Shown here in pieces: positions 26,837-34,017 of a stretch of 64,000 nt of DNA (the first letter of the stretch is position 1; the number at the start of each line of letters is the position of its first letter). A model generated the notes under the pieces. The model was not told where the DNA came from. It saw nothing but the letters and a program-made list of their open reading frames with translations, and searched no databases. Source of the DNA: Allomuricauda sp. (GTDB lineage: Bacteria; Bacteroidota; Bacteroidia; Flavobacteriales; Flavobacteriaceae); the NCBI RefSeq assembly GCF_013911645.1, contig NZ_JACESV010000001.1, positions 372,001 through 436,000 of the forward strand. Reading direction: 5' to 3'. The position numbers and the translations under genes are program-made.

Positions 26837-27397
26837 ATGAAGTTTATTGTAAAAATTGGAGCTTATATAGTGTTATTGGTGTCCATTGCTTGTGCATCGA
26901 GTAAAAACCAAGCAACACCCGAGGAGATTGCTGCTTTGGACAGGATGATTTCCGACCAACAGTTCAAAATTGAAGCCAATTGGGCACAACCCATGGCCAG
27001 TCAAGGATTAAATAGCATTGCCAATGCTAGACTGTTACCTTTCGGGAGCACGGCCAGCCGAATAGATATTTCGGGTACGGGCGGATATTTACGCATGGTG
27101 GGCGATAGCGTTAAAGCAGACCTTCCTTTTTTTGGGGAACGCCAAATGGGAGGGTATTACCATCCAGATAAAGCGGGAATCAAATTTGAGGGAATTCCAA
27201 AGGATCTCTCTTTCTCTTCCAACAAAAAGGATACTGGAAAAACCATGCGGTTTACAATTAGCCAAGAATCCGAGAATTTTCAGGTAATTGCACAGCTCTA
27301 TCCGAGTGGACAGGCTAGACTTGCCGTTTCCAGTTCCCACCGAACCAATATTTGGTATCAAGGCCATCTTTCGGAATATAAAAAGGATGAGGAGTAA
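26837..27397 (+). CDS. DUF4251 lipoprotein
   Basis: With ATG 26837 as start, the 186-residue protein has a lipoprotein signal VLLVSIAC (lipid cysteine near residue 17). The mature part carries the DUF4251 pattern: ISDQQFKIEANWAQPM (about 40), ISGTGGYLRMVGDSVKADLPFFG, then GIKFEG and a C-terminal strand with SSHRTNIWYQG. Such proteins are common in Bacteroidota and have no known role. Earlier in-frame starts at 26780 and 26819 would bury the signal. Confidence 0.87.
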   Translation: MKFIVKIGAYIVLLVSIACASSKNQATPEEIAALDRMISDQQFKIEANWAQPMASQGLNSIANARLLPFGSTASRIDISGTGGYLRMVGDSVKADLPFFGERQMGGYYHPDKAGIKFEGIPKDLSFSSNKKDTGKTMRFTISQESENFQVIAQLYPSGQARLAVSSSHRTNIWYQGHLSEYKKDEE

Positions 27398-27424
27398 TTT
27401 TTTATTGAAAATAGCTTTAAATCA

Positions 27425-27458
27425 AAAAGAGCCCTGCCACTTGGGTCAAGACTCTTTT
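27425..27458 (+). terminator. Possible weak terminator
   Basis: aaaagag (27425-27431) pairs with ctctttt (27452-27458), with an inner ccc/ggg pair. Only four T follow, so this is tentative. It would end the DUF4251 gene. Confidence 0.35.
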
Positions 27459-27562
27459 ACGAGAACACTATATGAAAATGAAAAAATTACTTTCAGAATT
27501 AATTACAGGTAAACGTACATTGGTAGCACTGCCATGAAGAAATAATTGTTGTGAAGGGACAT

Positions 27563-27667
27563 TTAATTGTTGTCCTCTAAGTATTTATTGTCACCTACAA
27601 TAATCACAGTTTCCGATGGAATATTATAAATCTCCAAAACACCTTTAGGTTTCCGCGATTTTATCAT
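27563..27667 (-). CDS. Possible mini-protein, 34 aa
   Basis: In the 27398-27706 gap the minus strand carries an ATG-started 34-codon frame with the segment LEIYNIPSETVIIVGDN, which has amphipathic, protein-like composition. The K-P and V-G-D placement is reminiscent of the end of a HAD phosphatase, so it may be a gene remnant. Nothing else supports it. Confidence 0.25.
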   Translation of the reverse strand: MIKSRKPKGVLEIYNIPSETVIIVGDNKYLEDNN

Positions 27668-27706
27668 AGCTTTATTGAATCAGAAACAAAACACCTAAAA
27701 AACAAG

Positions 27707-28900
27707 ATGAAAATGTATACTTTGACCTTAAGGTCAATATTAATGTTGATGCTTTCGGTAACATTTTTGGCATGTAACGGAAAAAAGGATGACAAAGATG
27801 AAGAAACTACCGAAGAAACAACAACGGAAGAAACACCGGAATATACAGGTGATTTACCATTAGATCGTCTCAACCTCCCCGATGGATTCAGCATAGATGT
27901 GTATGCGGAAAATATTGAAGGCGCACGTTCCATGGCCATGGGAGCAAACGGAACCCTGTTTGTAGGTACCCGAAACGAAGGAAAGGTGTATGCTTTAAAA
28001 GATGTGGATGGCGATTATAAAGTGGACGAAACCTATACCATTGCTTCGGATTTGGAACAGCCCAATGGCGTTGCTTTTAAAGATGGTGCTTTGTATGTGG
28101 CCGCAGTAAGCCGAATGTTCAAGTACAACAATATTGAATCGCAGTTGGAAAGTCCCCAAGACCCCGAATTGATCTATGACGATTACCCAACCGAATTTCA
28201 CCATGGTTGGAAGTATATCGCCTTCGGTCCGGATAGTAAATTATACGTTCCCGTAGGAGCTCCGTGCAATATTTGTGATAGTGCTACGGTAGATAAACGC
28301 TATGCATCCATCACTCGAATGGATCCCGATGGCAGCAATAGGGAAATTGTAGCACATGGAGTGAGAAACACTGTGGGTTTCACGTGGCATCCAGAAACCG
28401 ATGAGTTGTGGTTTACCGACAATGGCAGGGACATGATGGGAGACGATGTGCCTCCAGGGGAATTGAACAAGTTGACCGAGGTAGGACAGCATTTTGGTTA
28501 CCCATTTTGCCATGGCGGAACCGTTAAGGACCCTGAATATGGTGACCAACGCCCCTGTTCCGATTTTGTGCCACCAGTACAGCCATTACAGGCCCACGTA
28601 GCGGCTTTGGGCGTAAAGTTTGGTAAAGGCCCTATGTTTCCCGAAGCATACACGGGGCATGCGTTTTTGGCGGAGCATGGCTCTTGGAACCGTTCTTCCA
28701 AGGTAGGCTACAGGGTAACCTTGGTGAAGCTTGAAAATGGAGAAGCCGTAAGTTATGAACCCTTTATAGATGGTTGGTTGGATGAAGAGTCGCAAGAAGC
28801 TTTTGGTAGGCCTGTAGATTTGCTTTTCTTGGAAGATGGTTCTTTATTGATTTCCGATGATGAAGGGGACGCTATTTATAGGGTCACCTACAAGGGTTAA
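27707..28900 (+). CDS. PQQ-dependent sugar (sorbosone-type) dehydrogenase lipoprotein
   Basis: The 397-residue exported protein has a lipoprotein signal LMLSVTFLAC (cysteine near residue 23), then an acidic Thr/Glu linker (about 26-48). A six-bladed propeller follows with repeats such as FKDGALYVAAVSRMFKY, EFHHGWKYIAFGPDSKLYVPVG, GVRNTVGFTWHP and LAEHGSWNRS. These are signatures of the soluble glucose/sorbosone dehydrogenase family that uses PQQ. The CNIC pair near residue 186 is not a haem c site (no CxxCH). No PQQ synthesis gene is nearby. Confidence 0.88.
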   Translation: MKMYTLTLRSILMLMLSVTFLACNGKKDDKDEETTEETTTEETPEYTGDLPLDRLNLPDGFSIDVYAENIEGARSMAMGANGTLFVGTRNEGKVYALKDVDGDYKVDETYTIASDLEQPNGVAFKDGALYVAAVSRMFKYNNIESQLESPQDPELIYDDYPTEFHHGWKYIAFGPDSKLYVPVGAPCNICDSATVDKRYASITRMDPDGSNREIVAHGVRNTVGFTWHPETDELWFTDNGRDMMGDDVPPGELNKLTEVGQHFGYPFCHGGTVKDPEYGDQRPCSDFVPPVQPLQAHVAALGVKFGKGPMFPEAYTGHAFLAEHGSWNRSSKVGYRVTLVKLENGEAVSYEPFIDGWLDEESQEAFGRPVDLLFLEDGSLLISDDEGDAIYRVTYKG

Positions 28901-29104
28901 CTCCGCATCAAGTCGCTTGGGAATTGTTATTTACCCTATTTGCGTAATGGAGCAAAAAAATAAATAGCAGTAAAAAATTGGACGACCAAGAAAAGGTGGA
29001 TCTATAACAATACATTACCCGCATTTACGGCAGTTTAACCAGTCTTATGTGCTGTTTTAAAAGCAAAAGCGACCATTTTGTGGGGGAGAGGGGTAGGGGG
29101 ATAA

Positions 29105-29878
29105 TCAAACCGCCTCTCTCTTCTCACCCAAATACTTCCAATTTCGTTTCGGTATATGCTGTGTGTGTAATTTTGGATTGATGTACGATGCGACGTTGGT
29201 ACTTTTAAAATAATCGTTCCAAAGGGTTTGGTTGGGAGCAAATGCATCACTTTTTACTGTTTTATTGTGGTGAATATCTTTTAAATTGAGAGATACCATT
29301 TCCACATGATCTAAATTGTAAAAGATGCCGTATTTGCGTTTCACATCGTAGATCAACCATTGCTGATCAGCATAACAGCCGCGGAAATGTTTGGAGATTA
29401 AAGGCAGCACATCAAAATCAGGTTCAATGTTTGCAAAATAAATATCGTCCTTGCTCAACTGAAACTGGACAAAGGTTTCCATACGGTGTTTTTCCCTCCC
29501 CACTTTTTTGGCCAATTGGCCAATGTACACCACAGTACTATCCGAATAGTCCAAATATTTACCGTTTTGGGCGCGCATTAGTTTTTGAATATAGGTGTAA
29601 AGCATGAGTTCAACGCCTTCGGCTTCACTCAAAAAAGCGAAATAGATATTGGATATGGCATTATGACTTTTGTTTCGGATGCCGTTCCATACCCGTTCGG
29701 CCTTTTCTACATTGGTAAAAACGGTTTCTGTATCGGAAAACAATCCGCTTTGGCTTTGATTGTTTTTTTGAATGTCGGCCACATCAATTTTCTCATCAAA
29801 AGCTATAAAGATTGCGGTCAGAAATCCATTAAAACTGCCATCGTAAATAAGGGTTGTTGTGGGTTCCATAATTGTCAT
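29105..29878 (-). CDS. TIGR03915-family DNA repair/metabolism protein
   Basis: The 257-residue cytosolic protein begins TLIYDGSFNGFLTAIFIAFDEK after the start (an ATG three codons later at 29869 is also possible). This opening, the KYLDYSDSTVVYIGQLAKKVGREKHRMETFVQF region (quoted as VGREKHRMETFVQF) and FYNLDHVEMVSL place it in the TIGR03915 family (DUF4130-like). That family usually sits beside a radical SAM protein (TIGR03916) thought to repair or modify DNA. No such partner is present here. It is divergent from an S24-type regulator across four operator-like dyads. Confidence 0.87.
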   Translation of the reverse strand: MTIMEPTTTLIYDGSFNGFLTAIFIAFDEKIDVADIQKNNQSQSGLFSDTETVFTNVEKAERVWNGIRNKSHNAISNIYFAFLSEAEGVELMLYTYIQKLMRAQNGKYLDYSDSTVVYIGQLAKKVGREKHRMETFVQFQLSKDDIYFANIEPDFDVLPLISKHFRGCYADQQWLIYDVKRKYGIFYNLDHVEMVSLNLKDIHHNKTVKSDAFAPNQTLWNDYFKSTNVASYINPKLHTQHIPKRNWKYLGEKREAV

Positions 29879-29903
29879 TTTAATAAATTAAAAACATCGA
29901 CCA

Positions 29904-29981
29904 TTGGAAATAATCCAATCAAATATATGGAAATAATCCAAATAATGGAAATAATCCATAAAAGTTTTTGGAAATAATCCA
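29904..29981. promoter_or_regulatory. Four-copy operator array TGGAAATAATCCA
   Basis: Exact 13-bp copies start at 29905, 29928, 29946 and 29969, all in the same orientation, spaced 23, 18 and 23 bp. Each has TGGA/TCCA arms around AATAA; copies 1 and 4 extend the dyad (ATTGGA/TCCAAT and TTTGGA/TCCAAA). They lie between the TIGR03915 gene and the S24 regulator. Copy 4 overlaps the regulator's -33 region; copies 1 and 2 flank the opposite promoter's -7 box. Confidence 0.82.
29920..29927 (-). promoter_or_regulatory. Predicted -7 box of the TIGR03915 gene
   Basis: On the minus strand this reads TATATTTG, an exact TAnnTTTG match, about 42 bp before the first ATG. Operator copies 1 and 2 lie on either side. 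No TTG is found at the usual -33 distance. Confidence 0.6.
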
Positions 29982-29996
29982 AATGTTATATATTTG
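29968..29996 (+). promoter_or_regulatory. Predicted promoter of the S24 regulator gene
   Basis: TTG (29968-29970) and TATATTTG (29989-29996) are 18 bp apart, matching the Bacteroidota -33/-7 pattern. Operator copy 4 (29969-29981) covers the -33 and part of the spacer, which would let a bound repressor exclude polymerase. Confidence 0.72.
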
Positions 29997-30003
29997 GTAC
30001 GAG

Positions 30004-30130
30004 ATGTCAGGTTGAGCCTTTCGACTCTGCTTCAGATAAACTTAAGTCGAGACCTGTTCTTTGCTAAATGGTTAGGAGGCTTCTCGATTATTCCTTCGAC
30101 TGCGCTCAGGATGACAGCTCGAAGTGACAC
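30004..30130. repeat. 127-bp REP-like element in the regulator's leader
   Basis: The ends atgtcaggttgagc (30004-30017) and gctcgaagtgacac (30117-30130) are imperfect inverted copies. The inside carries ccttcgactgcgctcagg (30092-30109), the same word as in the 20813-20940 element, which is of nearly equal length. It lies between the promoter and the coding start, so it would be part of the 5' untranslated RNA. Confidence 0.65.
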
Positions 30131-30143
30131 CAAAAATGAAGAA

Positions 30144-30896
30144 ATGGAAAACGAATCAACCCTGAAACGATTTACCGATATCCGTAGGGAGCTCGGTTAC
30201 ACCCAAACCGAATTTGCCAAATTATTGGGGGTGAAGAACACCACAGCGGATATTGAAAGGGGAAGGACTAAATTATCGGGAAAGGTGGTTGCAGAACTCT
30301 TGCGCCAGTTTAAAATAAATCCACTTTGGTTGTTCGGAGAAAGTGATCAGAAACATTTGGACACTTCCAGAACCAGTGTTATCCCCAAAGTGGTTACGGT
30401 GGACAATTCCGATAACGATAACATGGTGATGGTAAACGCAAAAGCGGCCGCGGGATATCCCCAGAATATTTCAGATACAAGTTGGTACAGGCAATTACCT
30501 GCTTTTGATATGCCCATTCCCGAGTTTAGGAACGCCACCTATCGAGGTTTTCAGGTTGAGGGAGATAGTATGTTGCCCAATTTAAGGCCCAACGATTGGG
30601 TCTTGGCAAAAGCCATTGAGCATATTGATCATGTGAGCCCCAATAAAATGTACGTGGTGGTGCTTCAGGATTCTGTAATGGTGAAGAAAATAGAACGAAA
30701 GCCAAATTCCAATAACATTACCCTTGTGTCATTAAACGAAACTTATCCGCCTTACGAAATCAAACCTTTTCAAATCCAAGAAATTTGGGAGGTGAGCAGT
30801 AAACTTACCTTTAATGTGGATGCCACTACCGAAACGGGTTTATTGAAACAGCTTCAGGAGTCGATGGAAGAATTGAAAAGGCAGATTTCCAAATAA
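30144..30896 (+). CDS. LexA/CI-like repressor: XRE helix-turn-helix plus S24 peptidase
   Basis: The 250-residue protein has an XRE helix-turn-helix (about 7-65: LGYTQTEFAKLLGV) and a C-terminal S24/LexA-type serine peptidase (about 95-220). Catalytic residues are visible: Ser142 in VEGDSMLP and Lys181 in SVMVKKI. Ala103-Gly104 (KAAAGYP) sits where LexA is cut, with spacing to Ser and Lys close to E. coli LexA. It is probably a repressor removed by RecA-stimulated self-cleavage. Start ATG 30144 is chosen because the earlier TTG 29994 falls inside the -7 box. A short coiled coil ends the protein. Confidence 0.88.
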   Translation: MENESTLKRFTDIRRELGYTQTEFAKLLGVKNTTADIERGRTKLSGKVVAELLRQFKINPLWLFGESDQKHLDTSRTSVIPKVVTVDNSDNDNMVMVNAKAAAGYPQNISDTSWYRQLPAFDMPIPEFRNATYRGFQVEGDSMLPNLRPNDWVLAKAIEHIDHVSPNKMYVVVLQDSVMVKKIERKPNSNNITLVSLNETYPPYEIKPFQIQEIWEVSSKLTFNVDATTETGLLKQLQESMEELKRQISK

Positions 30897-31892
30897 TTAA
30901 AATCCACTCCCCACGGTTTTGGTTTGAATTCGCATCAGGTAATTATGAGCGGTCATATAAAGTACCGAGCCATCATCACCCCAAGCACAATTGGCTGTGC
31001 GCTGCCCCGTTTCAATGCGTCCCAAAAGCTTTCCTTTGGTGGTAATTATCAAAACTCCGCTTGGTCCCGTTGAAAAAATAGTGCCATCCTGAGCTACTTT
31101 AATGCCGTCCAACGAACCCACAAGTCCAGATTCCATTAAGGATGTTGCATCAAAAAAGATACGGCCTTTATCCAAGGAACCATCATGTTGGATGTTGTAG
31201 GCCATAATGTAAGGTGCTTTTGAATCGGATTGGTTCACATAGAGGATTTTTTCATCGGGGGACAGTGCCACACCATTGGGCCGACTGAGATTGCTGACCA
31301 CCATTTCCACACTTCCATCTACATCTATTTTAAACACTCCAAAGGCATCAATTTCTCGAGTTTTGGAATTTTCTTGCTCCGGTAGGCCGTAGGGAGGGTC
31401 TGTAAAATAATAGATGCCATTGGAAGCTTGTACAATATCATTTGGGCTATTAAAACGTTTTCCTTGCCATCTATCGGCCACCGTAACTTTTCCACCACCC
31501 GATAAAGGCATGCGGGAAATTCTTCGGTCGCCATGCTCACAGGCCACCAATTCACCATTGCTGTTTATGATAAGTCCATTGCTGCCGGGTTCCCTACTAT
31601 ATGGAAGTATTCCCGTGTAGCCCGAAGGCTCTAAAAATGTCGTGATCCCTTCATCCTCTTGCCATTTAAAAATGGTGTTCTGGGGAGCATCGGAAAACAG
31701 AAGAAATCCACCTTCTTTCACCCATACAGGTCCTTCCGACCATATAAAATCTTCGGCCAAAACCTCAATTTTTGCATCTTTATCCACGTAGTTATAAAAA
31801 GCATCATCCAAGGCGACTAGATTGCCTGTGGTTTTTTGCTGGGCAAAACATCCGAAGGTTATACTTAATAGGAGGAGAGGTAAGTTTTTCAT
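30897..31892 (-). CDS. SMP-30/gluconolactonase-family protein, exported
   Basis: Starting at ATG 31892, the 331-residue protein has a signal ending LLSITFGCFAQQ, with Cys19 making it a possible lipoprotein. The propeller carries EDFIWSEGPVW (about 43, metal-binding Glu), GSNGLIINSNGELVACEHG (as GSNGL, CEHG), NSPNDIV with the metal-binding Asn and ITTKGKLLG. The family hydrolyses lactones such as gluconolactone or related esters. It is the last gene of the minus-strand run from acpH. Confidence 0.9.
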   Translation of the reverse strand: MKNLPLLLLSITFGCFAQQKTTGNLVALDDAFYNYVDKDAKIEVLAEDFIWSEGPVWVKEGGFLLFSDAPQNTIFKWQEDEGITTFLEPSGYTGILPYSREPGSNGLIINSNGELVACEHGDRRISRMPLSGGGKVTVADRWQGKRFNSPNDIVQASNGIYYFTDPPYGLPEQENSKTREIDAFGVFKIDVDGSVEMVVSNLSRPNGVALSPDEKILYVNQSDSKAPYIMAYNIQHDGSLDKGRIFFDATSLMESGLVGSLDGIKVAQDGTIFSTGPSGVLIITTKGKLLGRIETGQRTANCAWGDDGSVLYMTAHNYLMRIQTKTVGSGF

Positions 31893-31940
31893 TTTAAAAT
31901 ATTTATTAAATATAAAAATATAGAACAACCCAAATTGGGT

Positions 31941-32861
31941 TTAATGAACAATGCAAGTTTCTTTGATCGCTTTTGCCAAAAAATCTGCCGCTTTAGGGTT
32001 TAAACGAAACCAAAGTTCCGGCTCAAAAATTTCCAGTTCGGCCAAGGCCCAATTGCCGTTATTGTCCTTAAAAATATCTACTCTGGCATAAATGGGTAAT
32101 TCCGGTGCAGCATTTACCACACTTTTGGCGAATGCTATTTGTTCTTCAGTGGGATTGTACTCATGAACAGTTCCTCCAAAATCATCTTGAACCCTAAAAT
32201 CACCAGGTTTTGCAATTTTTAGTACCGCATGGGTAAATTCACCGTTAAAAACCATCATGGATATTTCTCCCTCCGAAACAATATTTTGTTGAAATTCTTG
32301 AAGCATCATGGCTTCTTCCACCACTAATTCTTGGAAAATGGCCTCATGTTTTTCAATTTCATTTTTCTGAATTTTGTAGGTATGCCGCGCCGCGCCCGAA
32401 ACACAAGGTTTTAAAATATAGGTGTCCGCCGTAAAGCCATGGTCTGATTTTGCATTTGCAATGGCATCGGCAAGGGTAGTTTTTGTGCCTTTTTCCACAA
32501 AAACCGTTTTGGGAATGGTCACGCCAGCGTTTGATAAATCTTGCAGGTAATGCTTGTCAATATTCCAATAGATAAGTGCTTTGGAATTAATGAACTGCGT
32601 TTGTTTTGAAGCTGTCTCCAACCATTTTGAAAACTCTGAATAACGGTCAAAATAGTCCCAAGTAGTTCTAAACAAGGCGTATTTGGTGGTTGACCAATCA
32701 AAATTGGGGTCGCCCCAAGATTTGCGAATGGCCCGTAAACCTTGTTTTTGCAATGCTTCAAGAACTAGGCGATCTTCTTGCAATACATTTTCAATATAGG
32801 GTGTCTTCTTTTCTGGAGCCACATAACGATGGTCCGTTAAAATAACAACATCATATTTCAT
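31941..32861 (-). CDS. ATP-grasp domain protein (RimK/glutathione-synthetase-like)
   Basis: The 306-residue cytosolic protein has an N-terminal Rossmann-type part (VVILTDHRYVAPEKK) and an ATP-grasp core (about 95-300). ADTYILKPCVSGAARHTY contains the ATP-binding lysine. EGEISMMVFNGEFTHAVLK and the ELEIFEPELWFRLNP end with Glu and Asn as Mg ligands. The fold ligates a carboxylate to an amine or thiol; substrate unknown. Its start overlaps the putative abortive-infection gene by 11 bp. Confidence 0.85.
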   Translation of the reverse strand: MKYDVVILTDHRYVAPEKKTPYIENVLQEDRLVLEALQKQGLRAIRKSWGDPNFDWSTTKYALFRTTWDYFDRYSEFSKWLETASKQTQFINSKALIYWNIDKHYLQDLSNAGVTIPKTVFVEKGTKTTLADAIANAKSDHGFTADTYILKPCVSGAARHTYKIQKNEIEKHEAIFQELVVEEAMMLQEFQQNIVSEGEISMMVFNGEFTHAVLKIAKPGDFRVQDDFGGTVHEYNPTEEQIAFAKSVVNAAPELPIYARVDIFKDNNGNWALAELEIFEPELWFRLNPKAADFLAKAIKETCIVH

Positions 32862-34002
32862 TTCTTCTTACTTGAAATTCAAAAAGGAAATCATCATTTC
32901 TTCCTTTTTCAGTTCTATATCCTGAGTTTAGATTAAACTCTTTTGCCAAATCAAAATCATAATGGAGTTGCATTGGTCTGAGATTATGAATCATTCTAAA
33001 ATCAGTAAAAAATCTATTTGACTGTGACTCCCAATCTGTCCCATAACCAGACCTCCAATTATAGAATAGTAATGCTTGCTCTTCATTGGATAGTTGGGCT
33101 CGAAGAAGCCTCAAATACTTTCTCTTTTCTTCATATGGAAAGGCATTTTCATTTAGGTTGACTATAAACTTGACAGAATGGAAAAGATGCCGATAATAAT
33201 GTCCTAACAAATTGGAATGACCAGAGAGGATTAAATGGTTTAAATTTAATCTGGGATCGGAAACTATATCTCGGATTTTTACGCCTCCATCGACACCAGG
33301 CGTAGATAAAAAAGAAGAGTTGATATTTTTAAAGTCCCTGAAGGCTTGTTGGTGTAAGTCACTTTTGGGCGGGTTCAATAAATAAACATGAGAAAGTCCT
33401 GAAAAAAAGTAGTCGTATGAAAGACGAATTCTAAAATCGGCATCTTCCTCAGTAAAATGTTTTTTGATTACTTCATAAATTATGTTGACTTCATTCAAAA
33501 AATGTTTAAAAACTTTTCTTCCATTAATAGTTTCTTTGTTGTTTGTGATGCTTGTAAAAATCTCAAGAGACATTTCACTAACATTTTCCTTGTGAAGACG
33601 AATCATTTCTATGAACTGATTCTCAATTTGATTTTTTAAAAACTGTTCTTTTTGTTCTTTAAGCTGATTTTCAAAGTGAAGTCTATCTTGTTTTAATTGT
33701 CTATCAAAATTGGCAATCTGAATTTGGTTCGCTTTATATTGTAGATAGAATGCAAGAAAGGTCAAAATTATACCTGCAAGTCCAATGAAAGGGTTCATGA
33801 TACCCCCAATAGTATCTCCAATTCCTCCAGTATCTGTAAAATCTATAATGGAGAATTTGTTATTGGTTAAAATCCATGGGGCAAGGAATGAAATTAAAAT
33901 TAGGATAGCGGCAACAATTCCAAGTACCCATGATAATCTTTTAATTTGGCTTTGATAAGATTTTATTGAATCATCATTTGTATTTGAACTTGACACTTGC
34001 AT
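32851..34002 (-). CDS. Putative phage abortive-infection membrane protein (putAbiC-like)
   Basis: The 383-residue protein has two N-terminal membrane helices (about 23-46 and 66-87), a coiled coil (about 90-135), then a soluble C-terminal domain. GHSNLLGHYYRHLFHSVKFI and YLRLLRAQLSNEEQALLFYNW are close in pattern to the putative abortive-infection family PF16872. That family is proposed to abort phage infection; direct evidence is limited. The gene is visibly more A+T-rich than its neighbours. Its first nine codons coincide with a dispersed word repeat (33979-34004). It lies 15 bp after ggt and overlaps the ATP-grasp gene. Confidence 0.78.
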   Translation of the reverse strand: MQVSSSNTNDDSIKSYQSQIKRLSWVLGIVAAILILISFLAPWILTNNKFSIIDFTDTGGIGDTIGGIMNPFIGLAGIILTFLAFYLQYKANQIQIANFDRQLKQDRLHFENQLKEQKEQFLKNQIENQFIEMIRLHKENVSEMSLEIFTSITNNKETINGRKVFKHFLNEVNIIYEVIKKHFTEEDADFRIRLSYDYFFSGLSHVYLLNPPKSDLHQQAFRDFKNINSSFLSTPGVDGGVKIRDIVSDPRLNLNHLILSGHSNLLGHYYRHLFHSVKFIVNLNENAFPYEEKRKYLRLLRAQLSNEEQALLFYNWRSGYGTDWESQSNRFFTDFRMIHNLRPMQLHYDFDLAKEFNLNSGYRTEKGRNDDFLFEFQVRRNEI

Positions 34003-34004
34003 TT
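33979..34004. repeat. Word-repeat copy at the 5' end of the putAbiC-like gene
   Basis: Bases 33983-34004 match 12417-12438 at 21 of 22 positions (tttgaacttgac-cttgcattt). Bases 33979-33999, read in reverse complement, match 50250-50270 at 20 of 21. Both partners lie inside non-coding repeat blocks. The repeat supplies the ATG and first codons of the abortive-infection-like gene. Confidence 0.7.
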
Positions 34005-34017
34005 GTGTTTAGCTGAT

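Noticed and set aside
27472..27537. 21-codon ATG frame after the DUF4251 gene
   Set aside because: Too short, no partner copy, no promoter; nothing supports translation.
28257..28275. CxxC pair in the PQQ-type dehydrogenase as a haem c site
   Set aside because: The following residue is not His, so the CxxCH motif is not met.
29082..29100. G-rich run as a G-quadruplex
   Set aside because: Only three clear G-tracts; not a standard four-tract motif.
29905..29981. Short regular repeats considered as a CRISPR array
   Set aside because: Only four 13-bp units with 5-10-bp gaps, no cas genes, and a position over two promoters; operators fit better.
29994..30143. Longer N-terminus of the S24 regulator from TTG 29994
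   Set aside because: This would start inside the -7 box and translate a palindromic repeat; ATG 30144 leads directly into the helix-turn-helix.
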